Assembly: GCF_004801855.1 (NCBI RefSeq)
Contig: NZ_SSTC01000014.1
Location: 1-64,000 of the forward strand
DNA: 64,000 nucleotides
Origin: Pseudomonas sp. A-1
GTDB taxonomy: Bacteria; Pseudomonadota; Gammaproteobacteria; Pseudomonadales; Pseudomonadaceae
Direction: 5' to 3'
Shown: positions 49,604 to 63,288 of the stretch, piece after piece
Layout of the letters: every line of letters begins with the position of its first letter
How positions within the stretch are numbered: position 1 is the stretch's first letter
Notes under the pieces: generated by a model
What the model was told of the DNA's origin: nothing
Seen by the model: only the letters and a program-made list of their open reading frames with translations
Database searches by the model: none
Position numbers and translations under genes: made by a program

Positions 49604-52207
49604 TCAGCGCTTGTCTTCCACCTGCCACTTGCCGTCGGCGTAGAAGGCACGCCAGCCGCTGGGCTTGCCGTCCACCTCGCTCTGCACGTACTGCTCCTTG
49701 GTCTTGCGGCTGAAGCGGATCACCGCCGGGCGGCCGTCCGGGTCCTGCGGCGGCGCCGAGAGCAGGTAGTGGTACTTGGCATCCAGTTCCTCCCTATGCG
49801 GGATCAGCTCGCTGACCAGCGGCGCGCGGGTCTCGCGGTTCTTGGGGAACTGGCTGGCGGCGAGGAACAGCCCCGAGGCGCCGTCGCGCAGCACGTAGAC
49901 GTCGTCGACCTTGGCGCAACGCAGTTCCGGCATCTTGATCGGGTCGATCTTCGGCGGAGCCGCCTCGCCGCTCTTGAGCAGCTTGCGGGTGTTCTTGCAG
50001 CTGGCGTTGGTGCAGCCGAAGAACTTGCCGAAGCGGCCGGTCTTGAGCTGCATCTCGCTGCCGCACTTGTCGCACTCGAGGCTCGGCCCCTCGTAGCCCT
50101 TGATGCGGTACTGGCCTTCCTCGATCTCGTAGCCCGAGCAGTCCGGGTTGTTGCCACAGATATGCAGCTTGTGCTTCTCGTCGAGCAGGTAGGCGTCCAT
50201 CGCGGTGCCGCACTTGGCGCAGCGGTGCTTGCCACGCAGCACGCGGGACTCGGACTCGCCCTCGTCGTCGGCGGCGATCTCGTCGCCCGGCACCAGGTTG
50301 ACGGTGGCCTTGCAGCGCTCCTTGGGCGGCAGCGCGTAGCCGGAGCAGCCGAGGAACACGCCGGTGGAGGCGGTGCGGATCATCATCGGCCGGCCACACT
50401 CCTTGCACGGAATGTCGGTGAGGGTCGGCAGGTTGGCGCGCATGCCGCCCTCGCTGGCCTCGGCGGACTCGAGCTTCTTCCTGAAGTCGCCGTAGAACTC
50501 GTCGAGCAGGTGCTTCCACTCGCGCTCGCCCTGGGCGACGTCGTCGAGGTGCTCCTCCATGTCGGCGGTGAAGCCGTAGTCCATCAGGTTGGCGAAGCTC
50601 TCCGCCAGGCGCTCGGTGACGATCTCACCCATCTTCTCGGCGTAGAAGCGGCGGTTGTGCAGGGTCACGTAGCCGCGGTCCTGGATGGTGGAGATGATCG
50701 CTGCATAGGTCGACGGGCGGCCGATGCCGCGCTTCTCCATCTCCTTGACCAGGCTGGCTTCCGAGTAGCGCGCCGGCGGCTTGGTGAAGTGCTGGGTCGG
50801 GTCGAGCTTGAGCAGCTCGAGACTGTCGCCCTGGGCCATCTCTGGCAGCACGTCGTCTTCGCCCGGCTTGCTCTGCGCCGGCAGCACGCGGGTGAAACCG
50901 TCGAACTTGAGGATGCGGCCCTTGGCGCGCAGCTCGTAGTCGCCGGCCTTGACGGTGACGCTGGTGGACAGGTATTCGGCCGGCGGCATCTGGCAGGCGA
51001 CGAACTGGCGCCAGATCAGCTCGTAGAGACGCTCGGCGTCGCGCTCCATGCCGGTCAGCTGGGTCGGCCGCAGGTTGACGTCGGACGGGCGGATCGCCTC
51101 GTGCGCTTCCTGGGCGCCTTCCTTGCTGCTGTAGAGGTTCGGCTTGGCCGGCAGGTACTGCTGGCCGAACTCGCCCTCGATGAAGCCGCGCGCCATGTCG
51201 ATGGCGTCCTGCGACAGGTTGGTCGAGTCGGTACGCATGTAGGTGATGTAGCCGGCCTCGTACAGGCGCTGGGCCATCATCATGGTCCTCTTCACCCCGA
51301 AGCCCAGGCGGGTGCTGGCCGCCTGCTGCAGGGTGGAGGTGATGAACGGGGCGCCCGGGCGGGACGAGGTCGGCTTGTCCTCGCGCTTGACCACCTGGTA
51401 GGCGGAAGCCTTGAGCGCGGCCACGGCGGCCATGGCCTGGGCCTCGTTGAGCGGCTTGAAGGCCTCACCCTTGTGGCGGGCCACCTCGAAGCGCACCGCG
51501 GCCTGCTGCGCAGTGGCCAGGTCGGCATGCAGCTCCCAGTACTCTTCCGGAACGAAGGCGCGGATCTCCTTCTCGCGCTCGACCACCAGCTTGACCGCTA
51601 CCGACTGCACGCGGCCGGCGGACAGGCCGCGGGCGATCTTGGCCCACAGCAGCGGCGAGACCATGTAGCCGACCACACGGTCGAGGAAGCGCCGGGCCTG
51701 CTGGGCGTTGACCCGGTTGATGTCCAGTTCGCCGGGCTGGGAGAAGGCTTCCTGGATCGCCTTCTTGGTGATCTCGTTGAACACCACGCGCTTGTAGCGG
51801 CCCTCGTCGCCGCCGATGGACTCGCGCAGGTGCCAGGCGATCGCCTCCCCTTCCCTGTCCAAGTCGGTGGCGAGGTAGATGGTGTCGGCATCCTTGGCCA
51901 GGCGGCGCAGCTCCTCGATCACCTTCTCCTTGCCGGGCAGGATCTCGTACTGGGCCTTCCAGCCATGCTCGGGATCGACGCCCATGCGCGCGAACAGCTG
52001 GCGCTTGGCCTTTTCCTTGGGTGACAACGCCGGGGCCTCGGCCGCTGCAGCCTTGCCGCGCTTGGCCGGCTCCTTGCTGGCCGAGCCGCTGGTGGGCAGG
52101 TCGCGGATATGGCCGATGCTCGACTTCACCACGTACTGGTTGCCCAGATACTTGTTGATCGTCTTGGCCTTGGCCGGCGATTCCACGATGACCAGAGATT
52201 TGCCCAT
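49604..52207 (-). CDS. topA: DNA topoisomerase I
   Basis: The 867-residue type IA topoisomerase relaxes negative supercoils. It has the Toprim domain ([11 protein letters not shown] at 7-17 and the [13 protein letters not shown] acidic motif), the active-site Tyr in [14 protein letters not shown], and the strand-passage domains. The C-terminus has three four-cysteine zinc ribbons (CKECGRP..., CAKCGTA..., CDKCGSE...CTNASC) and a basic tail. Start is ATG at 52207, preceded by a good promoter. Confidence 0.97.
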   Translation of the reverse strand: MGKSLVIVESPAKAKTINKYLGNQYVVKSSIGHIRDLPTSGSASKEPAKRGKAAAAEAPALSPKEKAKRQLFARMGVDPEHGWKAQYEILPGKEKVIEELRRLAKDADTIYLATDLDREGEAIAWHLRESIGGDEGRYKRVVFNEITKKAIQEAFSQPGELDINRVNAQQARRFLDRVVGYMVSPLLWAKIARGLSAGRVQSVAVKLVVEREKEIRAFVPEEYWELHADLATAQQAAVRFEVARHKGEAFKPLNEAQAMAAVAALKASAYQVVKREDKPTSSRPGAPFITSTLQQAASTRLGFGVKRTMMMAQRLYEAGYITYMRTDSTNLSQDAIDMARGFIEGEFGQQYLPAKPNLYSSKEGAQEAHEAIRPSDVNLRPTQLTGMERDAERLYELIWRQFVACQMPPAEYLSTSVTVKAGDYELRAKGRILKFDGFTRVLPAQSKPGEDDVLPEMAQGDSLELLKLDPTQHFTKPPARYSEASLVKEMEKRGIGRPSTYAAIISTIQDRGYVTLHNRRFYAEKMGEIVTERLAESFANLMDYGFTADMEEHLDDVAQGEREWKHLLDEFYGDFRKKLESAEASEGGMRANLPTLTDIPCKECGRPMMIRTASTGVFLGCSGYALPPKERCKATVNLVPGDEIAADDEGESESRVLRGKHRCAKCGTAMDAYLLDEKHKLHICGNNPDCSGYEIEEGQYRIKGYEGPSLECDKCGSEMQLKTGRFGKFFGCTNASCKNTRKLLKSGEAAPPKIDPIKMPELRCAKVDDVYVLRDGASGLFLAASQFPKNRETRAPLVSELIPHREELDAKYHYLLSAPPQDPDGRPAVIRFSRKTKEQYVQSEVDGKPSGWRAFYADGKWQVEDKR

Positions 52208-52296
52208 GAATCGGAAGGTTCCTGAAAAGAAGTCGAGATGAACGGCGGGGGCCTCAGGCGCAGAATATGCAAATAAATGTAGCCGCGCCCTGATAA

Positions 52297-52318
52297 GGCC
52301 ACGCTATATATAGTGGCC
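52297..52318. repeat. Imperfect palindrome at the topA promoter
   Basis: GGCCAC and GTGGCC arms flank a TATATA core that includes the topA -10 element. It may be a regulator site or a DNA-supercoiling-sensitive element. Confidence 0.55.
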
Positions 52319-52334
52319 CGCACAACGAGGTCAA
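52307..52334 (-). promoter_or_regulatory. Sigma-70 promoter of topA
   Basis: TTGACC (52329-52334), a 16-base spacer and TATATA (52307-52312) on the minus strand. The -35 overlaps the stop codon of the upstream DUF1653 gene. The expected leader is about 93 bases. Confidence 0.78.
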
Positions 52335-52594
52335 GCGCGCGGCGGGACCCGGTCGTCCTCAGCGTAGCGAAATTCCACGCTTTCACCGCGCTCCAGGGCA
52401 AAACGCGGCCGGCACTCGCCGTCCACCTCCACGCTCTCGACGAACATCGCCAGCGGCCTGACCCACAGGCCGAAATCGCCGTACAGCGCCTGGTAGATCA
52501 CCAGCTCCTCCTCGGTCTCCGAGTGGCGGGCCACCCCCAGCACACGGTACGGGTTGCCCTTGTAGTGACGGTAAAGTCCGGTTTGCAGCGTCAT
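52331..52594 (-). CDS. DUF1653 domain protein
   Basis: The 87-residue protein begins MTLQTGLYRHYKGNPYRVLGVARHSETEEELVIYQALYG, the typical DUF1653 core (Y-x-H-x-K-G-x-Y), followed by WVRPLAMF. The family is small, soluble and of unknown function. It lies between topA and fadBA in the same direction, as PA3012 does in P. aeruginosa. A terminator from fadA lies just upstream. Confidence 0.9.
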   Translation of the reverse strand: MTLQTGLYRHYKGNPYRVLGVARHSETEEELVIYQALYGDFGLWVRPLAMFVESVEVDGECRPRFALERGESVEFRYAEDDRVPPRA

Positions 52595-52619
52595 GTTCGC
52601 CTCGTCGATGGCACGGCCG

Positions 52620-52656
52620 AAAAAACCGAAGGCCGAAGCATGATGGCCCCGGCCTT
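52620..52656 (-). terminator. Terminator of fadBA
   Basis: On the minus strand an AAGGCCG/CGGCCTT stem (52629-52635 and 52650-52656) is followed by CGG and six Ts. Confidence 0.75.
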
Positions 52657-52670
52657 CCTTCCCATGGGGA

Positions 52671-56327
<3,657 letters not shown>

Positions 56328-56765
56328 ATGAATTACCAACACCTGCTGGTTGCTGTCGACATGACCGACGATTGCCATACCGTGATCGAGCGCGCCGTCG
56401 AACTGGCCAAGTGCTGCAATTCGCGCCTGTCGCTGGTCCACGTGGTCGAGCCCATGTCCATGGCCTTCGGCGGCGACGTGCCGATGGATCTCTCGGCGCT
56501 GCAGGAGCAGCAGATCGATCAGGCGCGCAAGCAGCTGGAATCCTTCTCCGCCAGCCACCCGGAGCTGACCAAGGACAACAGCCATCTGGCCTTCGGCCAG
56601 CCGCGCCAGGAGATCCACCGCCTGGCCAGCGAGCAGGGCTGCGACCTGATCGTGGTCGGCAGCCACGGCCGCCACGGCCTGGCCCTGCTGCTCGGCTCCA
56701 CCTCCAACGACGTGCTGCACGGCGCGCCCTGCGACGTGCTGGCGGTGCACCTGAAGAAGGCGTGA
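56328..56765 (+). CDS. Universal stress protein family (UspA-like)
   Basis: The 145-residue single-domain Usp protein starts MNYQHLLVAVDMTDDCHTVIERAVELA and has the ATP-binding type motif GSHGRHGLALLLGSTSNDVLH (G2xG9xGS/T). ATP binding is therefore likely. GGAG at 56317-56320 is seven bases before the ATG. Family members help survival under stress or anaerobiosis; the specific role here is unknown. Confidence 0.92.
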   Translation: MNYQHLLVAVDMTDDCHTVIERAVELAKCCNSRLSLVHVVEPMSMAFGGDVPMDLSALQEQQIDQARKQLESFSASHPELTKDNSHLAFGQPRQEIHRLASEQGCDLIVVGSHGRHGLALLLGSTSNDVLHGAPCDVLAVHLKKA

Positions 56766-56780
56766 GCAGGACGATCAGCG

Positions 56781-56807
56781 TCGCGCCGGGCCTTGCACCC
56801 GGCGCGA
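56781..56807. terminator. Perfect hairpin between usp and the DUF gene (possible terminator)
   Basis: A ten-base stem TCGCGCCGGG/CCCGGCGCGA lies between convergent genes, 15 bases after the usp stop. No T run follows in either direction. Confidence 0.5.
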
Positions 56808-56816
56808 GCCGGTCGA

Positions 56817-57509
56817 TCAGAACAGCCCCAGGTCGGCGCCGCCGTTCATCACCAGCGGACGGATCTTGCTGAGCTGGGCCTCCAGCGAATAGGACACGCT
56901 GGAGGACATGGAGAAGAAGCTGAGGAAAGCCTTGAGGTTGGAGTCGCCCTCGCAGGTGTCGTGGATGCGCTGCCAGAAGGCCTGATTGACCAGCTGCAGT
57001 TGCTGGTAATGGCGGATCAACCCCTTGAGCTCCCAGTCGGCATGCCGCCCTTCGCGCATGTTGTAGTACTGGCGCATCAGGTACAGCGACACGGTGCGCA
57101 GGATGAATTCCTGGTTGCTGGCGAACGGCAGATGCTGCTGGGCCATGGGCTTGAGGCGGCAGAGCATCGGGCAGGCGCTGGTGGCCATCAGCACGCCGAG
57201 CAGCGAACGCAGCGCCCCTTCCAGGCTGACTTCCTTGCAGTACTCCCGCTCGGTGGTGATCACCCGCACCTGGGCCTTCTTGAACGCCGGCAGGCCACGG
57301 AAGTCCTCGATCACGCGATGCAGGTCGACCGCCGCCGGACAGTAGGTGTGGAGCACCTCGTTGAGCGGGCAGTTGCTGCACTTCTCGTGATCCAGCCGTG
57401 TCCAGCGCGGCGCCTCGGCCACCTGCGCCGGGTCGTAGCTGCGATCGAGTTCAACCCGGTAGTTGAACTCGTGATTGTCGTCCAGGGTAATCCTGTACTC
57501 GATGGTCAT
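56817..57509 (-). CDS. Conserved hypothetical protein with N-terminal cysteine cluster
   Basis: The 230-residue protein has a beta-rich N-terminus (MTIEYRITLDDNHEFNYRVELDR), then a cysteine cluster CSNCPLNEVLHTYCPAAVDL (about residues 45-58), and a helical C-terminal half with a further Cys pair in ACPMLCRLKP. This pattern could bind zinc or an iron-sulfur cluster; no catalytic family is recognised. A homologue lies next to uup in other Pseudomonas genomes as far as I recall. It is 29 bases from uup in the same direction. Function unknown. Confidence 0.85.
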   Translation of the reverse strand: MTIEYRITLDDNHEFNYRVELDRSYDPAQVAEAPRWTRLDHEKCSNCPLNEVLHTYCPAAVDLHRVIEDFRGLPAFKKAQVRVITTEREYCKEVSLEGALRSLLGVLMATSACPMLCRLKPMAQQHLPFASNQEFILRTVSLYLMRQYYNMREGRHADWELKGLIRHYQQLQLVNQAFWQRIHDTCEGDSNLKAFLSFFSMSSSVSYSLEAQLSKIRPLVMNGGADLGLF

Positions 57510-57538
57510 TCCCTACTCCGTGTCCGTTGCCAGGTACA

Positions 57539-59446
<1,908 letters not shown>

Positions 59447-59645
59447 GGGCACAGCCTCCACAGGAATGGCCGCGCATTCTACTCCTACTCGCCCTTTGCC
59501 CACACGGGGCATGGTGTTTTTCCTACACGGCCCGGGGAATTCCCCCCCCACGGCGTGTTTCCGCCCGGCCGGCGCTAGGAGTGCCGGCCGGGCCGCGCTA
59601 AGCTTGTCCCCATCGCCCCATCCTGCCCGAAGTACCGGATTTGCC

Positions 59646-61577
59646 ATGCGCGCCCGCCCGTTCGTCCTGCTCGTCTGCCTGCTGGCCAGTCTCGGCCTGC
59701 CCCCCTCCTTCGCCCACGCCGCGTCCCTCGCGCAGCAGCGCGCCATGTACGACGAGGCCAAGCGCGCGCTGGACAAGAACGATCCGGGCCCCTACCTGCG
59801 CTACCGCCAGGCCCTGCGGGACTACCCGCTGGAACCGCACCTGGCCTACGACGAGCTGACCCTGCGCCTGAAGAGCGCCAGCAACCGCGAGATCGAGACC
59901 TTCCTCGCCGAGCACGGCGACCTGCCGCAGATCGGCTGGATGAAGCTGCGCTGGCTGCGCTGGCTGGCCGAGCGCGGCGAATGGCAGACCTTCATCAAGC
60001 ATTACTCGCCGGCGCTGGAGTTCGCCGAGCTGGACTGCCTGATGGGCGAGTACCTGTTCCGCCACGGCAAGGCCGCCGATGGCGCCATCGTTGCCAGGCG
60101 CCTGTGGCTGGTCGGCAAGTCGCAGCCCAACACCTGCGACCGCCTGTTCGACCTGTGGCGCGCCCAGGGGGGACTGACCGAGGAACTGCGCTGGCAGCGC
60201 CTGAAGCTGGCCGCCCAGGAGCGCAACTACGGCCTGGCCGGCCACCTGCAGAAGACCCTCGGCAGCCTCGCCGCCCAGGGCCAGCTGCTGATCGACGTGG
60301 CGCAGAAGCCCGAGCTGCTGGCGCAGCGTCAGCGCTTCGCCGGCAACGACCGCCATACCGCCGACGCCGTCGGCCTCGGCCTGCGCCGGCTGGCGCGGCA
60401 GAACCCGGAGCAGGCGCTGGCCCTGCTCGAGGACTACAGCCGCCAGCTGCCATTCTCCAGCGAGGAGAAGGTGGCCATCGCCCGCGAGATCGGCCTGACC
60501 CTGGCGCGGCGCTTCGATTCGCGCGCGTTGCGGGTGATGAGCCAGTACGACCCCGAACTGCGCGACGACACCGTCAGCGAATGGCGCGCACGCCTGCTGC
60601 TGCGCCTCGGCCGCTGGGCCGACGCCCACCAGCTGACCCGGCAGATGCCCGGCGATCTGGCCGGCACCAGCCGCTGGCGCTACTGGCAGGCGCGCAGCCT
60701 GCAACTGGCCCAGCCCAACAGCAAGGACCCGATCCGTCTGTACCTGCCGGTGGCCGGCGAGCGTGACTTCTACGGCTTCCTCTCCGCCGACCGGATCAAC
60801 GCGCCCTACCAGCTCAACCACAAGCCGATGGCCATCGACCCGAAGGTGATGCAGAAGGTGCGCAACACGGCCGGCATCCGTCGCGCCCTCGAGTTCCATG
60901 CCCGCGGGCAGATCGGCGACGGTCGCCGCGAGTGGTACCACGTCGCCCGCCTGTTCAGCCGCGAGGAGCTGGTGGCGCAGGCGCGCCTCGGCTACGAGAT
61001 GGAGTGGTACTTCCCGGCGATCCGCTCGATCAGCATGGCGCAGTACTGGGACGACCTCGACGTGCGCTTCCCGATGGCCCACCAGGGCGCCCTGACCCGC
61101 GAGGCGCGCAGCCGCGGCCTGCATTCGAGCTGGGTGTTCGCCATCACCCGCCAGGAAAGCGGCTTCATGGCCGACGCCCGCTCCCACGTGGGCGCCATGG
61201 GCCTGATGCAGCTGATGCCGGCCACCGCCAAGGAAACCGCGCGGCGCTTCGGCATCCCGCTGCGCTCGCCACAGCAGGCGCTCAACCCCGACGTCAACAT
61301 CCAGCTCGGCGCCGCCTACCTCAGCCAGGTCTACGGCCAGTTCGGCGGCAACCGCATCCTCGCCTCGGCCGCCTACAACGCCGGCCCGGGCCGGGTGCGC
61401 CAGTGGCTGAGCGGCAACGAGAGGATGCCGTTCGACATCTGGATCGAGACCATCCCCTTCGACGAGACCCGCCAGTACGTGCAGAACGTGCTGTCCTACT
61501 CGGTGATCTACGGCGAGAAGCTCGGCGCTCCGCAGAAGCTGGTGGAATGGCACGAGCGCGAGCTGGGGCCGCAGTGA
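59646..61577 (+). CDS. slt: Soluble lytic murein transglycosylase
   Basis: The 643-residue periplasmic enzyme has a signal peptide (about residues 1-25, cleavage after AHA), a superhelical alpha U-domain ring, a linker, and a C-terminal GEWL-type catalytic domain with Glu504 in TRQESGF, followed by GAMGLMQLMPATA and AYNAGPGRV. It cleaves glycan strands to 1,6-anhydromuropeptides, which NagZ (45528-46523) later processes. Intergenic 59447-59645 holds divergent promoters. Confidence 0.96.
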   Translation: MRARPFVLLVCLLASLGLPPSFAHAASLAQQRAMYDEAKRALDKNDPGPYLRYRQALRDYPLEPHLAYDELTLRLKSASNREIETFLAEHGDLPQIGWMKLRWLRWLAERGEWQTFIKHYSPALEFAELDCLMGEYLFRHGKAADGAIVARRLWLVGKSQPNTCDRLFDLWRAQGGLTEELRWQRLKLAAQERNYGLAGHLQKTLGSLAAQGQLLIDVAQKPELLAQRQRFAGNDRHTADAVGLGLRRLARQNPEQALALLEDYSRQLPFSSEEKVAIAREIGLTLARRFDSRALRVMSQYDPELRDDTVSEWRARLLLRLGRWADAHQLTRQMPGDLAGTSRWRYWQARSLQLAQPNSKDPIRLYLPVAGERDFYGFLSADRINAPYQLNHKPMAIDPKVMQKVRNTAGIRRALEFHARGQIGDGRREWYHVARLFSREELVAQARLGYEMEWYFPAIRSISMAQYWDDLDVRFPMAHQGALTREARSRGLHSSWVFAITRQESGFMADARSHVGAMGLMQLMPATAKETARRFGIPLRSPQQALNPDVNIQLGAAYLSQVYGQFGGNRILASAAYNAGPGRVRQWLSGNERMPFDIWIETIPFDETRQYVQNVLSYSVIYGEKLGAPQKLVEWHERELGPQ

Positions 61578-61604
61578 GGCGAACCCGGCGCACAAATGCA
61601 GGGG

Positions 61605-61756
61605 GGATTAGCCGCACCGCGGCGTAACCCGCCAAGGATGCCAGCAGGCATCCCTTCACAGCATGGCGACCGCTGGGACCGCGCCAGGGGGCATGCCTCG
61701 CGTAGCGCACCAACAGCAGCGATCGGGGGGATGGTGCGCGCGGCGCACCCTACGAA
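61605..61756. repeat. Intergenic palindromic repeat-like sequences (Pseudomonas interspersed type)
   Basis: The gap after slt contains GATTAGCCGCACCGCGGCGTAA (61612 onward, shown as two joined arms AGCCGC and GCGGCG), a GGATGCC/GGCATCC hairpin (61636-61654), and the palindrome GGTGCGC-GCG-GCGCACC followed by CTACG (61733-61755). Phrases of this type recur between genes in many Pseudomonas genomes. Only one copy is seen in this window, so interspersed repetition is inferred. Confidence 0.5.
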
Positions 61757-61761
61757 CGCCG

Positions 61762-62568
61762 TCAGTCCAGCAGGGTCACCGGCATGCCCACCTCCAGCAC
61801 GCCGGTGCCGCGCTGGATCAGGTTCTGGCCGAAGTACACGCCGTCGGCGTCGCGCCGGTAGCTGGCCAGGGTGCGCAGCGGCTCGCCGTCGTCCGAGCGC
61901 TCGCCGCTGTGCGGATCGAGGGTGGGGATGGCGCAGCGCGAACACGGCTTGACCCGCTCGAACTCCACGGTGCCGATGCGCAGGCGCCCCCAGCCGTCCT
62001 CGGCGTAGGGCGCGGCGCCCTCGATCACCAGGTTGGGGCGGAAGCGCAGCATCTCCAGCGGCCGGCCGACCCGCGCCGACAGGTCGTCCAGCGAGCCCTG
62101 GCCGATCAGCAGCAGCGGGAAACCGTCGGCGAAGCCCACCTTGTCGCCCGGTTGCGCATAGGCGGTGTCCACCTGGCGGGCGCGGCTGGCCGGCACGTGC
62201 ACCAGCCGGCAATCGCGAGCGAGGCAGGCGCTCAGCCAGGCGGCGGCCGCGTCGCCGGCATCCGGCGCCTCGAGACTGTCGCGCCACACCGTCACCCCGC
62301 GCAGCGCCAGGTCGGCCGGCGGCACCGTCACCCGCAGCGGCGACCGCTCCGGGGCGCTCAGCTCCAGGGTCTCGCCATCCCGCCAGCGCGCGCCGATCCG
62401 CGCCATGCCGGGGAGCTGGCGCTGGGTCAGGAAGCGGCCGCTCGCGCTGTCCACCACCATCCAGCGGCGATCGCCGGCCAGGCCGAGATCGTCGACCTCG
62501 GCACGCTGCAGCAGCTCGCCGCCGAGGGATTTGACCGGGAAACGGTAGAGCGCGGAGAGTCGCAGCAT
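61762..62568 (-). CDS. MOSC domain protein (YcbX/mARC-like without ferredoxin domain)
   Basis: The 268-residue protein has an N-terminal MOSC-N beta-barrel (LSALYRFPVKSLGGE...DLGLAGDRRWMVVD) and a C-terminal MOSC domain with the conserved cysteine in VKPCSRCAIPTLDP (Cys209, with Cys212 close by) that coordinates molybdenum or carries sulfur in the family. E. coli YcbX has an added 2Fe-2S domain that is missing here. Relatives reduce N-hydroxylated compounds. The ATG at 62568 is used; one at 62577 is also possible. It lies 28 bases behind the XRE-cupin regulator and may be cotranscribed. Confidence 0.88.
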   Translation of the reverse strand: MLRLSALYRFPVKSLGGELLQRAEVDDLGLAGDRRWMVVDSASGRFLTQRQLPGMARIGARWRDGETLELSAPERSPLRVTVPPADLALRGVTVWRDSLEAPDAGDAAAAWLSACLARDCRLVHVPASRARQVDTAYAQPGDKVGFADGFPLLLIGQGSLDDLSARVGRPLEMLRFRPNLVIEGAAPYAEDGWGRLRIGTVEFERVKPCSRCAIPTLDPHSGERSDDGEPLRTLASYRRDADGVYFGQNLIQRGTGVLEVGMPVTLLD

Positions 62569-62596
62569 GATCGCCATCCATTCGGGGAAAGGCGCT

Positions 62597-63184
62597 TTAT
62601 AAGGCGCCGGCGCCGACCCCACAAGGCGCCACCCGGTAATGGATCAGGTTGTGGAACAGCAGCGGTGCGCTGCCGCCGTTGCGATAGGCATGCGGCCGGT
62701 CGGCGGCGAAGCGCAGGCCCTCGCCGCAGGCGACGCTCTGCCAGATGCCGTCGACGCAGATCTCCAGCGTGCCATTGAGCGGGATCACATGCTCGGTGAC
62801 TCCGGCGGCATGCGGCACCGACTGGTGGCAGGCGCCCGGCTGCAGCTCGACGACCAGAAACTCGCTGCCCAGCGCCGGATCGAAGGGAAACAGCGTGCGC
62901 ACCTGGATGCTGCCGTCATCCGTCGGCCAGTCGCCACCGACGCTGCTGCGCAGCAGCGCCCCGTCGTCGGCCGGCGTCTCCTCGAGCAGGCCGGAAAACG
63001 AGACGTGGAAGCCGGCGGCGATCTTCCACAGCGTGGCCACCGTCGGGCTCGACTCGCCGCGCTCGATCTGGCCGAGCATCGCCTTGCTCACCCCGGTGGC
63101 CTGTGCCGCCCGGTCCAGACTCCAGCCCTGCGCCTGGCGCAGCGCGCGCAGCCGCGCGGCGATCCGCTGGTTGATATCCGTCAT
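62597..63184 (-). CDS. XRE-family regulator with cupin domain (SutR/YdcN-like)
   Basis: The 195-residue protein has an N-terminal Cro/CI helix-turn-helix (about residues 8-62: LRALRQAQGWSLDRAAQATGVSKAMLGQIERGESSPTV shows the motif) and a C-terminal cupin barrel (about 110-180, HVIPLNGTLEI, RPHAYRN). It is divergent from a BenE-family gene, the same pairing as ydcN (sutR)-ydcO in E. coli. GGAGG upstream supports the ATG at 63184. Two matching palindromes in the intergenic region are likely its operators. Confidence 0.9.
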   Translation of the reverse strand: MTDINQRIAARLRALRQAQGWSLDRAAQATGVSKAMLGQIERGESSPTVATLWKIAAGFHVSFSGLLEETPADDGALLRSSVGGDWPTDDGSIQVRTLFPFDPALGSEFLVVELQPGACHQSVPHAAGVTEHVIPLNGTLEICVDGIWQSVACGEGLRFAADRPHAYRNGGSAPLLFHNLIHYRVAPCGVGAGAL

Positions 63185-63199
63185 CACGCTCCTCCGCCC

Positions 63200-63219
63200 T
63201 TGTGCGCTATAGCGCACAA
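63200..63219. promoter_or_regulatory. Operator palindrome 1 of the XRE-cupin/benE region
   Basis: TTGTGCGCTATAGCGCACAA is a perfect 20-base palindrome, 16 bases from the regulator ATG. It shares the pattern TTGTGCG-N6-CGCACAA with the second site. Confidence 0.8.
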
Positions 63220-63236
63220 GGGGTAACTTGTCCGCA

Positions 63237-63256
63237 TCGTGCGCAATAACGCACAA
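63237..63256. promoter_or_regulatory. Operator palindrome 2 of the XRE-cupin/benE region
   Basis: TCGTGCG-CAATAA-CGCACAA repeats the pattern of the first palindrome with one changed base in the left arm. The centres are 37 bases apart, about three and a half helical turns. Confidence 0.78.
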
Positions 63257-63288
63257 AGTCGCCCATCCCTCAAGTCCGAGGATCGCCC

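Noticed and set aside
49079-52024. A 981-codon frame antisense to topA
   Set aside because: Shadow of topA; no start signals or protein similarity.
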